This document shows, in pieces, positions 1 through 8,084 of a DNA stretch of 64,000 nucleotides. The stretch spans positions 248,001-312,000 of the forward strand of contig SOPS01000004.1 of assembly GCA_005239175.1 (NCBI GenBank), given 5' to 3'. The position numbers and the translations under genes are program-made. Position 1 is the first letter of the stretch; each line of letters begins with the position of its first letter. The notes beneath the pieces were generated by a model. The model did not search any database. It had not been told where the DNA came from and saw only the letters and a program-made list of their open reading frames with translations. This stretch comes from a halophilic archaeon SHRA6 (GTDB lineage: Archaea > Halobacteriota > Halobacteria > Halobacteriales > Haloferacaceae).

Positions 1-534
1 ATCGTCACAAAAGGGCCAGCGATCGAGGCGACGGGACTCTTTGCAACGCTGTTTCCCGAGGCGCTCGACCTCTCGCGCTCGGCTCAACAGGCCGCCGAAG
101 CGCGACTGTCGGATACCCAGACGGTTCGTGATTGTTCGGCGATCGCCGCAGGGCCAGGAGTCACTGCCATGCACGACGCCACTGAAGGTGGACTGCTCGG
201 CGCGCTCCACGAGGTTGCCGAAAGCGCTGGCGTGGGGCTCTCAGTTGATCGCGACGCAGTCCCGATCGCTCCGGGCGTCGAAGCGACCTGTTCTGCCCTC
301 GGGATTGATCCGTGGACCGCGACGAGTTCGGGCACGCTGATCGTCACCGCGTCTCCGGATGCAAGCGAAGCTATCGTCGATCGGCTCGCGGCCCGGGGAA
401 CGAGTGCGGCGATCGTTGGTGAGGTGACGGCGGACTCGGGCGTTCAAATCGACGGAACCCAGACGGGACCGCCGGAGAGCGATTCTTCGTGGGCGGTGTA
501 CGAGTCGCTCTCAGGATCTACGGCCTCTGAGTAG
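1..534 (+). CDS. AIR synthase-related protein, HypE-like (5'-partial)
   Basis: The reading frame is open from the first base, so the N-terminal half lies outside the window; 177 codons plus stop remain. The visible part is the C-terminal domain of the AIR synthase/HypE/SelD/ThiL superfamily. It shows the signature M-H-D-A-T-E-G-G-L (about residue 57 of the visible part, starting at 169), where HypE has MRDPTRGG, and a glycine-rich C-terminus (G-T-L-I-V, then an I-V-G-E-V strand). Family members bind ATP and phosphorylate or dehydrate a substrate. Archaeal stand-alone versions are usually annotated 'AIR synthase-related' without a known substrate, and no hyp genes are visible here, so a hydrogenase role is not supported. 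Confidence 0.8.
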   Translation: MVTKGPAIEATGLFATLFPEALDLSRSAQQAAEARLSDTQTVRDCSAIAAGPGVTAMHDATEGGLLGALHEVAESAGVGLSVDRDAVPIAPGVEATCSALGIDPWTATSSGTLIVTASPDASEAIVDRLAARGTSAAIVGEVTADSGVQIDGTQTGPPESDSSWAVYESLSGSTASE

Positions 535-627
535 GTTTTCGTTTTATTAGCCGAGGAAACCGTCCCACGACACGTCTTTTCGATGTACGTCGTGGGTTTT
601 TATAATCACCCGTCGTAGCGATCAGAC

Positions 628-876
628 ATGACTGATCTCTCCGAAGCGATTCGGACCGCCTTTGAACACACTGACTACGACGTTGCGGACGTGACCCAGA
701 ATCGTCAGCGCGTTCGAATCACGATCAAACAGGACGGCCCCGAGCCGGCAGCGCTGCGGGCGATCGTCGAGGATGCGATCGGCGCAGACGGCTTCTTCGG
801 TTTTAATGTCACCACCGAGCGTATTGACGGGCAAGACACTGTCGGGACCGTCATTACCTTCCAACAGCGCGGCTGA
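628..876 (+). CDS. Small conserved-looking haloarchaeal protein, function unknown
   Basis: An 82-aa acidic protein with an ATG preceded by the AT-rich TATA-like element TTTATAATC about 26 bases upstream, the spacing of a leaderless haloarchaeal transcript. The predicted fold alternates helix (L-S-E-A-I-R-T-A-F) and strands (V-R-I-T-I, V-T-T-E, G-T-V-I-T-F), so a compact alpha/beta domain is likely. There are no cysteines, membrane segments or signal. I do not recognise the family. Codon use (GC-rich third positions, CGATCG hexamers) matches neighbouring core genes, which supports a real gene. Confidence 0.7.
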   Translation: MTDLSEAIRTAFEHTDYDVADVTQNRQRVRITIKQDGPEPAALRAIVEDAIGADGFFGFNVTTERIDGQDTVGTVITFQQRG

Positions 877-1058
877 GACGATCGACAGAGAGCGGGAGTG
901 GCTGTTTCTTTTTCCGATGGCCAATAAGTGTAATTCCTCGTTTGTTGTGATCCCCATTCGCTGGCACTTTCTGTAACGGCTGCCGACAGCCGCAAGCATC
1001 GATAAGCATAGAACTCCTTGAAAGAGTCTTTACGTTATCACGTCGTATCGACGGTCGA

Positions 1059-2030
1059 ATGACATCACCGCTTGCATCCGCACCCGATGTGGATTACACC
1101 GACGGCGAGGGTGAATCGCCTGCCGACTATCCGTCTATCGAGCACAAAATCGAGAAGGCCCTCGAGGTCACAAAGAGAGGTCTCGAGGAGTACGACAACC
1201 CTGCGGTCATGTGGACCGGTGGGAAGGACTCGACGCTTACGCTGTATTTCATCAAAGAGGTCGCAGAACAGTACGATCTTGAGCTGCCTCCCGCGGTATT
1301 TATCGATCACTACCAGCACTTTGAGGAGATCAAAGACTTCGTTCGCCACTGGGCCGACGAATGGGACATCGAGGTCATCTGGGCACGAAACGAGGATATT
1401 GGTGCCTACGTCGATGAAAACGACCTCGAACCGGGCGACGACATCCCGATTTCGGCACTGTCCGAGCACAACCAACACCACGTCCGCAACATTCTCGAAT
1501 ACGAGGAGGACTCGTTCCCGTTCCTGTTGGACACGTACGTGGGCAACCACCTGTTGAAAACCGTCGCGCTCAATGACGCCCTCGAAACGTACGATATCGA
1601 TGGCGTCATTTCCGGTGTCCGCTGGGACGAACAGGAAGCTCGCGCCGACGAGACGTTCTTTTCGCCGCGACACGATCCAGAGATCTATCCACCACACGAT
1701 CGGATCCAACCCATTCTGCAGTTTGACGAGCGATCGGTCTGGGATACGTTCTGGAACTTCGTCGTTCCGGAAACAGTCCCCGGCTACCCCGAAGAGGGCT
1801 ATGTTCCCCAGTCGTTCGACGACATGCCGGAGGGAATCAAACAGTCTGATATCCCGGTTTCGCCGAAGTACTTCGAGGGATTCCGCTCGCTCGGCAGCGA
1901 GGTCTCGACAAAAAAGAGCGATCAAGAGCCTGCGTGGCTCCAGGATATGGAAAACACGACCGAGCGCGCTGGGCGCGCCCAGGACAAAGAGGACCTGATG
2001 GAGCGCCTGCGCGATCTCGGCTACATGTAG
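1059..2030 (+). CDS. PP-loop phosphoadenosine-phosphosulfate-reductase-family protein
   Basis: A 323-aa cytoplasmic protein. The PP-loop T-G-G-K-D-S-T lies at residues 53-59 after strand N-P-A-V-M-W, the ATP-pyrophosphatase fold of PAPS reductases. Downstream come F-I-D-H-Y-Q-H and a conserved S-G-V-R-W-D-E-Q-E-A-R segment, equivalent to the adenylyl-binding loop of CysH/CysD-like enzymes. No C-terminal cysteine pair of classical CysH is present, so activity on PAPS is doubtful. Haloarchaeal homologues are annotated as PAPS reductase family without proven substrate. The start at 1059 gives a leaderless spacing from TTTACGTTATC. A second PP-loop enzyme follows 99 bp downstream. Confidence 0.85.
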   Translation: MTSPLASAPDVDYTDGEGESPADYPSIEHKIEKALEVTKRGLEEYDNPAVMWTGGKDSTLTLYFIKEVAEQYDLELPPAVFIDHYQHFEEIKDFVRHWADEWDIEVIWARNEDIGAYVDENDLEPGDDIPISALSEHNQHHVRNILEYEEDSFPFLLDTYVGNHLLKTVALNDALETYDIDGVISGVRWDEQEARADETFFSPRHDPEIYPPHDRIQPILQFDERSVWDTFWNFVVPETVPGYPEEGYVPQSFDDMPEGIKQSDIPVSPKYFEGFRSLGSEVSTKKSDQEPAWLQDMENTTERAGRAQDKEDLMERLRDLGYM

Positions 2031-2129
2031 GCCGTCGTACATACGACCGTTTCAGTACCGAAAGGATCGTCAATACCGCCCATTGACCGGACCAACGCTG
2101 TTTTATTGTCCCGAACGGCTACCTACCGC

Positions 2130-2855
2130 ATGAACGACGAGTGGGTGAGTCTGTTCTCCGGCGGCAAAGATTCCTCGTGGGCGCTGTATCAGGCGCTCGA
2201 GCATGGACTGAACGTTACCAAGTTGGTGACCGTCCATCCAGGCGAGGATTCGTACATGTACCATGTGCCCGCGACCGACCTCGCAGCGTTGGCTGCCGAA
2301 AGCATTGGCATTGATCTCCTCGAGATCGATCCCGGTGAACTCGACGCCGAGTCGACGATCGACGCCGGCGCACAGGGCGATCGAGAACTCGAACCGCTGG
2401 AAGCCGCCCTCACAGAGCTCGCAGACAAACTTGATCTCGCGGGCGTAACCGCCGGTGCGATCGAAAGCGAATTCCAGACCAGTCGGATCACGGCGATGTG
2501 TGAGCGGCTCGGAATCGACCTCTTTGCGCCGCTTTGGCAGCGCGATCCGGAGGCGCTCGCCGCAGAAATGCTGGAGGCGGGGTTCGAGATCACTATCGTC
2601 CAGGTCGCCGCCTACGGTCTTGATGAGTCGTGGCTTGGACGAACGCTCGATGCGGAGGCTATCACAGAATTACGGGCGCTCAACGAGAAGTACGGCGTCC
2701 ACATTCTCGGCGAGGGTGGTGAGTTCGAGACGATCGTGACCGACGGCCCGCATATGCAGCAGGCGATCGAATTGGACCACGATGTCGAGTGGGACAAAGC
2801 CGGCGGCCGCGGACGACTCCGAATCACTGACGCGAGGCTAGCCGGAAATAAATAA
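2130..2855 (+). CDS. Diphthine--ammonia ligase (Dph6-type ATP pyrophosphatase)
   Basis: This cytoplasmic protein of 241 aa should catalyse the ATP-dependent amidation of diphthine on elongation factor 2, the last step of diphthamide synthesis. The PP-loop S-G-G-K-D-S is at residues 10-15, and the family signature G-E-G-G-E-F-E-T followed by D-G-P-H is near the C-terminus. Size matches archaeal Dph6 proteins (about 220-250 aa). I chose ATG 2130 rather than an in-frame TTG at 2106, because the extra eight residues precede the usual family start M-x-x-x-W-V-S-L-F-S-G-G-K-D-S. Tandem placement with another PP-loop gene suggests shared ancestry or co-expression only. Confidence 0.85.
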   Translation: MNDEWVSLFSGGKDSSWALYQALEHGLNVTKLVTVHPGEDSYMYHVPATDLAALAAESIGIDLLEIDPGELDAESTIDAGAQGDRELEPLEAALTELADKLDLAGVTAGAIESEFQTSRITAMCERLGIDLFAPLWQRDPEALAAEMLEAGFEITIVQVAAYGLDESWLGRTLDAEAITELRALNEKYGVHILGEGGEFETIVTDGPHMQQAIELDHDVEWDKAGGRGRLRITDARLAGNK

Positions 2856-2878
2856 AACGAACAGATTCTCAGAGTGCG

Positions 2879-3844
2879 TTACTCGCCTTCGAGTTGCGTG
2901 TACTCGCCGACGAGCGACTCCGTGAGATCCACGCCCTCGACCGACGCCTCAATATCCACGATCGAGTCGCTGATCTCGGCATCAGTTACGGTGGCGTTTG
3001 GGAAGACCACTGAGTTTTCGATCGTCGAACCGGTGACCGTTGCGCCGTCCATGATCTGGACATTCGAACCGAGTTCAGAATCTTCGACGGTTGCGCCGTC
3101 GTGAACGACCGCTTCCCCGCCAGTCGCCCATTCGACCGCTTCAAGGTAGCTCTCTGCCGTGCCGATGTCGTACCACGCGTCGTCGAAGGTGAACGCCGAC
3201 ACGGTGCCGCGATCCTGGAGCCACTGGATGAACCAGCCGGGCTCGTCGGGGTTTTCGCCGTCCGAAAGGTACGTCTCGAGGAGTTCGAGGGTGTCTGCGG
3301 GGAACGCATAACAGGCGATCGACACGAGCGTACTCTTTGGATTGGCGGGTTTCTCCTGGAAGCCGACGACCTGATCGCCCTCGAGCGTCACGAGCCCGTA
3401 GGATTTCGCGCGCTCTTTTGAGCCAACGTCATAGGCCGCAAGTGCCGTGTTGCCTTTGGATTTGAAGAAATCGAGGAACTCCGCAATATCGAAGCCAATG
3501 AGGTTGTCGCCGGCAACGACGACTAGGTCATCTTCGACATCCTCGCGATCGACGAGTTGGGCGAGCGCGCCGACAACACCGAACTTCTCGTCTTCATCGA
3601 CGGTCTCTTCGACAGAGAGGGTCGGCTTCGAGAAGTCGCTGTCTTCAATATAAGATTCGAACTCTCCGGCGAACCGTTCGTTCGTACTCACGAACACCTC
3701 ATCGACCCGGTCGTCGGCCTCGAGATCTTCGAAGATACCGTCAATGACAGTTCGATCGCCAACCGGGAGGAACATCTTTGGTCGGTCTTTCGTGATCGGC
3801 CAGAGTCGTGTTGCGTACCCGCCAGCAAGAACTACGGCTTTCAT
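2879..3844 (-). CDS. Sugar nucleotidyltransferase with left-handed beta-helix tail
   Basis: A 321-aa protein that transfers NMP from an NTP to a sugar 1-phosphate, supplying activated sugars for glycan or S-layer glycosylation. The nucleotide-binding motif L-A-G-G-Y-A-T-R-L-W-P-I-T-K-D-R-P-K is at residues 6-23, with D-N-L-I-G-F-D further on as the metal-binding Asp region. After about residue 230 the sequence turns into hexapeptide-like repeats (V-E-D-S-E-L-G-S-N-V, V-T-G-S-T-I-E-N-S-V-V), typical of a left-handed beta-helix. The substrate (glucose, mannose or GlcNAc 1-phosphate) cannot be told from sequence. It diverges from the gene at 3902 over a 57-bp promoter region. Confidence 0.87.
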   Translation of the reverse strand: MKAVVLAGGYATRLWPITKDRPKMFLPVGDRTVIDGIFEDLEADDRVDEVFVSTNERFAGEFESYIEDSDFSKPTLSVEETVDEDEKFGVVGALAQLVDREDVEDDLVVVAGDNLIGFDIAEFLDFFKSKGNTALAAYDVGSKERAKSYGLVTLEGDQVVGFQEKPANPKSTLVSIACYAFPADTLELLETYLSDGENPDEPGWFIQWLQDRGTVSAFTFDDAWYDIGTAESYLEAVEWATGGEAVVHDGATVEDSELGSNVQIMDGATVTGSTIENSVVFPNATVTDAEISDSIVDIEASVEGVDLTESLVGEYTQLEGE

Positions 3845-3901
3845 AGTTCACACTCAGACTCCGAAGATAAGTTCTTTACCCTTGATACAACAGGTATAAT
3901 T
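3845..3901. promoter_or_regulatory. Compact divergent promoter
   Basis: Only 57 bp separate two divergent ATG codons. An AACTTATCT-like box lies about 25 nt upstream of the minus-strand start, and a TTTACCCTTGATAC-like AT-rich box about 30 nt upstream of the plus-strand start. They overlap, so the two transcripts probably compete or are co-regulated. The assignment of the boxes is inference from spacing. Confidence 0.45.
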
Positions 3902-4192
3902 ATGTCGGAAGTAACGTCGCGCGAACGCGTCGCTGAGCTATTACGCGAAGATCCCCACACTGCGCCGGCGCTGTCAGTGGCGCTATCGCTGCCTGTTTCA
4001 ACGATTTATCAAGACCTCCAACACGTTGCCAGATCGATCGATGCCGACGAAAGCGATGAGCAGTTTCTCGTTGCACCACCAGAGTGTTCAAACTGTGGAT
4101 TCAGCCGCTTTGACGACCCGATCAATCGTCCCTCTCGGTGTCCTGACTGTCGAAGCGAATCGATCGAAGATGCTGTGTTTGTGATTCGGTGA
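3902..4192 (+). CDS. Small HTH / zinc-ribbon transcriptional regulator
   Basis: A 96-aa protein. Residues 1-60 form a helix-rich region whose helices R-E-R-V-A-E-L-L-R and V-S-T-I-Y-Q-D-L-Q-H-V-A read like a winged-helix DNA-binding unit. The C-terminus carries C-S-N-C-G-F and C-P-D-C, the four ligands of a zinc ribbon. The arrangement matches small archaeal HTH-plus-zinc-ribbon regulators. An in-frame open stretch upstream is only shadow of the opposite gene, so ATG 3902 is the start. Divergence from the nucleotidyltransferase gene makes local control of that gene possible. Confidence 0.8.
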   Translation: MSEVTSRERVAELLREDPHTAPALSVALSLPVSTIYQDLQHVARSIDADESDEQFLVAPPECSNCGFSRFDDPINRPSRCPDCRSESIEDAVFVIR

Positions 4193-4274
4193 CGATGGTG
4201 TACCATGGACGAAATCCAGTAGCGGCCTGTATTGGTCCAACATATATATTCGGCTGCCAGCCTTGCAATGAGAT

Positions 4275-5141
4275 ATGACCTCGTTGTCAGCACTCGATCG
4301 GCTGCGACAGCCGGCATACACGGGTGAAAACAGATGCACTCCCTGTACTGTCGTTAATCTCCTTCTTGGAGCGATCGTCACGGTCGCTGTCGGTCTGTAC
4401 GCCCCGGCTGCCGGCCTAATTGTCGGGGGGCTCTCGGTAGTCGTCATCTATCTGCGTGGGTACCTCGTTCCCGGGACACCTGAACTGACGAAACAATACC
4501 TCCCAAATCGCGTCCTTCGATGGTTCGACAAACACCCAACAGAGAGCGAAACAGAGACGGAGACGTGGGAGACGATCGAGCGCCGCGAAGAGCTCGCAAC
4601 AAACGCGGTTGATCCCGAACAATTCCTGCTCGAAGCCGATGTCGTCGAACCGTGTGCGGACTCCGAAGATATCTGTTTCACCGACGCGTTCGAACGACGG
4701 CTCCGCGACCGATTCGACTATCACCGTGAGCATCCGCCCGATACAGCAGCGATCGCCTCGCTATTTGACCGCCCGGTACGCGACGTGTCAAAAAAAGACC
4801 GCTCGTATCCGGCAGTGACCGTCGATCGTCGCGTCCACAAGTGGCCCGGCGACGCGGCGTTGCTCGCGGACGTTGCGGCGAACGACGCGCTGGTCGCACA
4901 CGCAGCCGGCTGGATGGACGTCCCGACCGAACAGCGTCTCGAGATTCTGAAGATGTTGCGATCGTTCCACAACGAGTGTCCGGTCTGCGATTCACCCGTT
5001 TCTATCGGATCGACGACCGCAGAATCCTGTTGTGCGACCTACGAGGTTGTCGCGGTAAGCTGTCCGGAGTGTGCAGAGCACCTGCTTGAACTGGATCCCG
5101 AGATGGTTGGTTCGACCGACGAACACGGTATTGCTGCCTGA
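4275..5141 (+). CDS. Membrane-anchored protein with C-terminal zinc ribbon, unknown
   Basis: A 288-aa protein. An N-terminal C-T-P-C pair is followed by two hydrophobic segments at about residues 27-60 (V-N-L-L-L-G-A-I-V-T-V and L-I-V-G-G-L-S-V-V-V-I-Y-L) and then a long acidic soluble part. The C-terminus has C-P-V-C...C-C...C-P-E-C, a second zinc-binding module. A TATA-like CATATATATTC sits about 30 nt before ATG 4275, consistent with its own leaderless promoter. I do not recognise a functional family. The layout suggests a membrane-attached cytoplasmic sensor or adaptor, which is inference only. Confidence 0.75.
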   Translation: MTSLSALDRLRQPAYTGENRCTPCTVVNLLLGAIVTVAVGLYAPAAGLIVGGLSVVVIYLRGYLVPGTPELTKQYLPNRVLRWFDKHPTESETETETWETIERREELATNAVDPEQFLLEADVVEPCADSEDICFTDAFERRLRDRFDYHREHPPDTAAIASLFDRPVRDVSKKDRSYPAVTVDRRVHKWPGDAALLADVAANDALVAHAAGWMDVPTEQRLEILKMLRSFHNECPVCDSPVSIGSTTAESCCATYEVVAVSCPECAEHLLELDPEMVGSTDEHGIAA

Positions 5142-5279
5142 CCGGGGCGATCGATCGCACAAGTAAAATACTCGATAGTGGTCGCAAACGGTGGGCTGAT
5201 AACGATATTGAATCCAGTACCGACCAACTGCATGTAGTTGCGAGTCGTTATTGTAGTAAATCACAGCCATTTTTCGTTC

Positions 5280-5345
5280 GTACTTAATGACAATATATAA
5301 TTATAAAAATTTGTTAATTTACAGTATAGTTATATCTTCACGAAT
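5280..5345 (+). promoter_or_regulatory. Very AT-rich promoter of the tandem-HU gene
   Basis: This segment is almost free of G and C, in sharp contrast to the surroundings. It contains several candidate TATA boxes (CAATATATAATTATAAA and AGTATAGTTATATC). The last lies about 25-30 nt before ATG 5361. Extreme AT content may also mark a recently acquired gene or a nucleoprotein-binding site. Confidence 0.5.
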
Positions 5346-5360
5346 CAATTGAGTGGCGCG

Positions 5361-6059
5361 ATGAAAAATCAAGTGTCTCAAAACGGACTTTCGCGGCGAA
5401 CTCTACTACGACGCGGTATGATTCTCTCGACCACCCTTGGAGTGGCCCTGCTGACAACATCGGGGCAGGCCGCAGCGATGAACAAAGCGGAACTGATCGA
5501 GGCGATGGCAAGCCACGCCGGACTCAGACAGCCAGATGCACAGAGGGTATTGGATGCGTTTATCAATGCAACGACAAAGGCCTTGAAGAACAACGATAGC
5601 GTCGAACTGATCGGATTCGGCTCCTTCAGTATCTCGAAGCGCTCTGCTCGGACAGGACGGAATCCGAGGGTCGCAAACGCACCGACGGATGACTCGCCGG
5701 TAGTCTTTGCCCCGTGCCCCGAGTTTGCAGCCGCCCTTGATATCAACCCTGGCAGGGGTGACGTGGCCAGTGCTAAATGTGATGCTGACGTGACGATCGA
5801 CGCAGCGTACATCGCAAGTAATAGCAAACTATCGAAGGCGGACGCGAAGAAAGCTCTCGATGGGTTCGTCAACGCGATCACAATGAGGCTAAAGAGTGGT
5901 GAGATAGTGTCGTTAGGTGGACAATTCGGATCATTCAGTATCTCGAAGCGATCGGCACGGACAGGGCGAAATCCACAGACCGGAAAAGAGATCCAGATCC
6001 CAGCAAAGAATGTGGTCAAATTCAAAGCAGGGGCAGAGCTATCGAAGTCTGTCAACTAA
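5361..6059 (+). CDS. Tat-exported protein with two tandem HU (bacterial histone-like) domains
   Basis: A 232-aa protein. Residues 11-19 read S-R-R-T-L-L-R-R-G and are followed by a hydrophobic stretch ending A-A-A at about 39, a Tat signal with a signal-peptidase site. M-N-K-A-E-L-I-E-A-M then starts an HU domain exactly as bacterial HU proteins begin. Domain 1 (about 40-128) has G-F-G-S-F-S-I-S and R-T-G-R-N-P but a degenerate arm tip. Domain 2 (about 142-232) has F-G-S-F-S-I-S and the classical R-T-G-R-N-P-Q-T-G-K-E arm. A 17-residue segment around R-T-G-R-N-P is identical in both. The mature part has roughly 27 Lys/Arg against 19 Asp/Glu, basic for a haloarchaeon. HU binds and bends DNA in bacteria; an exported form would act on extracellular DNA (inference). 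ATG 5361 is preferred over TTG 5349. Confidence 0.9.
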   Translation: MKNQVSQNGLSRRTLLRRGMILSTTLGVALLTTSGQAAAMNKAELIEAMASHAGLRQPDAQRVLDAFINATTKALKNNDSVELIGFGSFSISKRSARTGRNPRVANAPTDDSPVVFAPCPEFAAALDINPGRGDVASAKCDADVTIDAAYIASNSKLSKADAKKALDGFVNAITMRLKSGEIVSLGGQFGSFSISKRSARTGRNPQTGKEIQIPAKNVVKFKAGAELSKSVN

Positions 6060-6458
6060 GCCTGCTCCAGTGCGCCTGTCGTAATCCTCGGTGAAACGAT
6101 CGGTGGCCCGTTGTCGGAACCTATCTTGCGATGGATCCTTCTGCTCTGTCCTCAGCGTTGATGAGTGCCTCTTGGGTATTTGTCCAATTCAACGTTGATT
6201 ACCGCTGACTCATGCCATATCAGGGTCGTCTCTCAGAGCATTGGTGATTGTGCGACATTATTATAATTATTAATAGTAATAGTTATCCTCTCACGAGCCG
6301 TCTCTATGATTAGATTCTCAGAGTTCGCCCCTGGTTCGCCGTTGCGAATGAGACCCAGCAAGACCTTCTCAGGGATTCAATGGAGACCAATAGTATGGCA
6401 GTACCAACCACAGGAACAGCCTACCAGGTCACCAGGAACAACAGCAGGCCGCAAACTA
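6060..6458. other. 399-bp intergenic region with distal AT-rich promoter
   Basis: No gene is visible. At 6257-6285 there is a strongly AT-rich run (TTATTATAATTATTAATAG), a good TATA candidate, but it lies about 170 nt before the chosen start of the next gene. An in-frame ATG at 6306, about 30 nt from that TATA, would add 51 residues of non-family sequence to the next protein. This leaves either a long leader or an N-terminal extension open. Confidence 0.5.
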
Positions 6459-7856
6459 ATGTCACTAAAAATACCAACGACAACAGACAAAGCAGTTGCC
6501 GAATTCACCGCATCCCTCAGAGGATCGCTCCTTCGACCGGACGACGATCGGTACGATGAGGCACGGACGGTCTGGAACGCAACAATTGATAAACATCCTG
6601 CGTTCATCGTCCAATGTGCTGGCACCGCAGACGTCATCAGCGCGATAGCATTCGCTAAAGAACATGAATACCCGATCTCGGTGAAAGGCGGCGGCCACAA
6701 TATCGCTGGCAGCGCCGTCGAGAACGAGGCTTTGATGATCGATCTCTCGTTGATGAACGCCATTCGCGTCGATCCAGCTACGAAAACGGTCCGCGTCGAA
6801 CCCGGTGTTGTACTCAACGAGCTGGATCACGAAACACAGGCGTTCGGTCTGGCCACACCCGTCGGCTACAACTCGACGACCGGCATCGCCGGCCTAACAC
6901 TCGGAGGAGGCTTCGGATGGCTCTCACGACGGTACGGACTAACCGTTGATAACCTCATTTCCGCTGACGTTGTCACCGCCAACGGCGACCTCGTCCATGC
7001 GAGTGAGTCCGAAAACGAGGACCTTTTCTGGGGTCTCAGAGGCGGCGGCGGGAACTTCGGCATCGTCACGTCCTTCGAGTTCCAGCTACACGAGGTTGGC
7101 CCAACCGTGTTGTCTGGGCCGATCGTCTATCCTTTCGAGGACGCCAAAGCAGTCCTCCGAGAGTATCGTGAGTTGGCTGCTGAGGCATCCGATGACACTA
7201 CAGTGTGGTTTGTCATCCGGCATGCACCCCCACTGCCGTTCATTCCCGAGGAGTGGCACGGCGAAAAGGTTCTCATCCTGGCAGCGTTCTACGCCGGTGA
7301 GATGGGAGACGGCGAGGAGGCCCTTCAGCCGTTCCGCGATATTGGTGCGCCCATCGCAGACGCCGTTGGCCCGCATCCGTACGCCGGTTGGCAACAGGCG
7401 TTTGACGGGCTGAATCCCGAAGGCATGCGTAACTACTGGAAGTCACACAATTTCGACGAATTCACTGATGGCATGATCGAGACGTTCGTGGAGTACGGCG
7501 AGACGATTCCGTCTGCAGCCACGGAGATCGCCTGCGCACAACTCGGCGGTGCGATCAACGACGTGGAAGTCGAGGCGACAGCCTATCCCCACCGCAACGC
7601 CACGTTCCTGATGAACCTCCACACACAGTGGGAAAACCCCACCCAGGACGCGGAGTGCATCAACTGGGCACGTGACGTGCACCAGGCGATGACGCCGCAC
7701 GCGACCGGCGGTGTCTACGCCAACTTCGTCCCCGAGGAGGTCGGCGACCACCAGGCTGCCTACCGAGAGAACTACGACCGACTGGTCGAAATAAAAAACA
7801 AGTGGGATCCAGAGAACCTGTTCCGACTAAACCACAACGTCAAACCGACGAACTAG
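6459..7856 (+). CDS. FAD-linked oxidase of the berberine-bridge (BBE-like) type
   Basis: A 465-aa flavoprotein with the PCMH/FAD-binding-4 fold. The His of V-K-G-G-G-H-N-I-A-G-S is the usual site of covalent FAD attachment; G-L-T-L-G-G-G-F-G-W and W-G-L-R-G-G-G-G-N-F-G-I are the FAD-binding loops. The C-terminal berberine-bridge element is present (N-Y-D-R-L-V-E-I-K-N-K-W-D-P-E-N-L-F-R-L-N). Such enzymes oxidise sugars, alcohols or secondary metabolites with oxygen; the substrate is unknown. Cys of the bicovalent type (C-x-x-V/G) is not seen at the G-Y-N-S-T-T-G position, implying mono-covalent flavin. Start 6459 is chosen because M-S-L-K-I-P begins the family-like part. Confidence 0.88.
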   Translation: MSLKIPTTTDKAVAEFTASLRGSLLRPDDDRYDEARTVWNATIDKHPAFIVQCAGTADVISAIAFAKEHEYPISVKGGGHNIAGSAVENEALMIDLSLMNAIRVDPATKTVRVEPGVVLNELDHETQAFGLATPVGYNSTTGIAGLTLGGGFGWLSRRYGLTVDNLISADVVTANGDLVHASESENEDLFWGLRGGGGNFGIVTSFEFQLHEVGPTVLSGPIVYPFEDAKAVLREYRELAAEASDDTTVWFVIRHAPPLPFIPEEWHGEKVLILAAFYAGEMGDGEEALQPFRDIGAPIADAVGPHPYAGWQQAFDGLNPEGMRNYWKSHNFDEFTDGMIETFVEYGETIPSAATEIACAQLGGAINDVEVEATAYPHRNATFLMNLHTQWENPTQDAECINWARDVHQAMTPHATGGVYANFVPEEVGDHQAAYRENYDRLVEIKNKWDPENLFRLNHNVKPTN

Positions 7857-8084
7857 GTTCGCCGTCGGATATCTGGTGAAACAATTTGCACCAACAACAG
7901 GCAAATTGATTGCGTATCTCTCAGAAGAGAGAATCCATAGCCCATCTGTATCTACTAATCTAATTTTCCGTCACAAAGCGAGTGATTAGCAATCGATATG
8001 CGCCGTGTATTCCCCCTGACGCTGAGAGGTATCACTCATTAGTGTTTCTACGAGGCCCAAACGAACAACCCATTCGTGTGGTAC

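Noticed and set aside
1065-2042. Long minus-strand frame opposite the PAPS-reductase-like gene
   Set aside because: Shadow frame caused by GC-rich codons; the plus strand carries the PP-loop motif.
5378-6055. Long minus-strand frame opposite the tandem HU gene
   Set aside because: Its translation has no family features; the plus-strand frame has a signal peptide and two recognisable HU domains.
6306-6458. 51-residue N-terminal extension of the FAD oxidase
   Set aside because: The added residues are unlike the family and contain no signal peptide; ATG 6459 gives the usual start. Kept as an open point because a TATA box lies before 6306.
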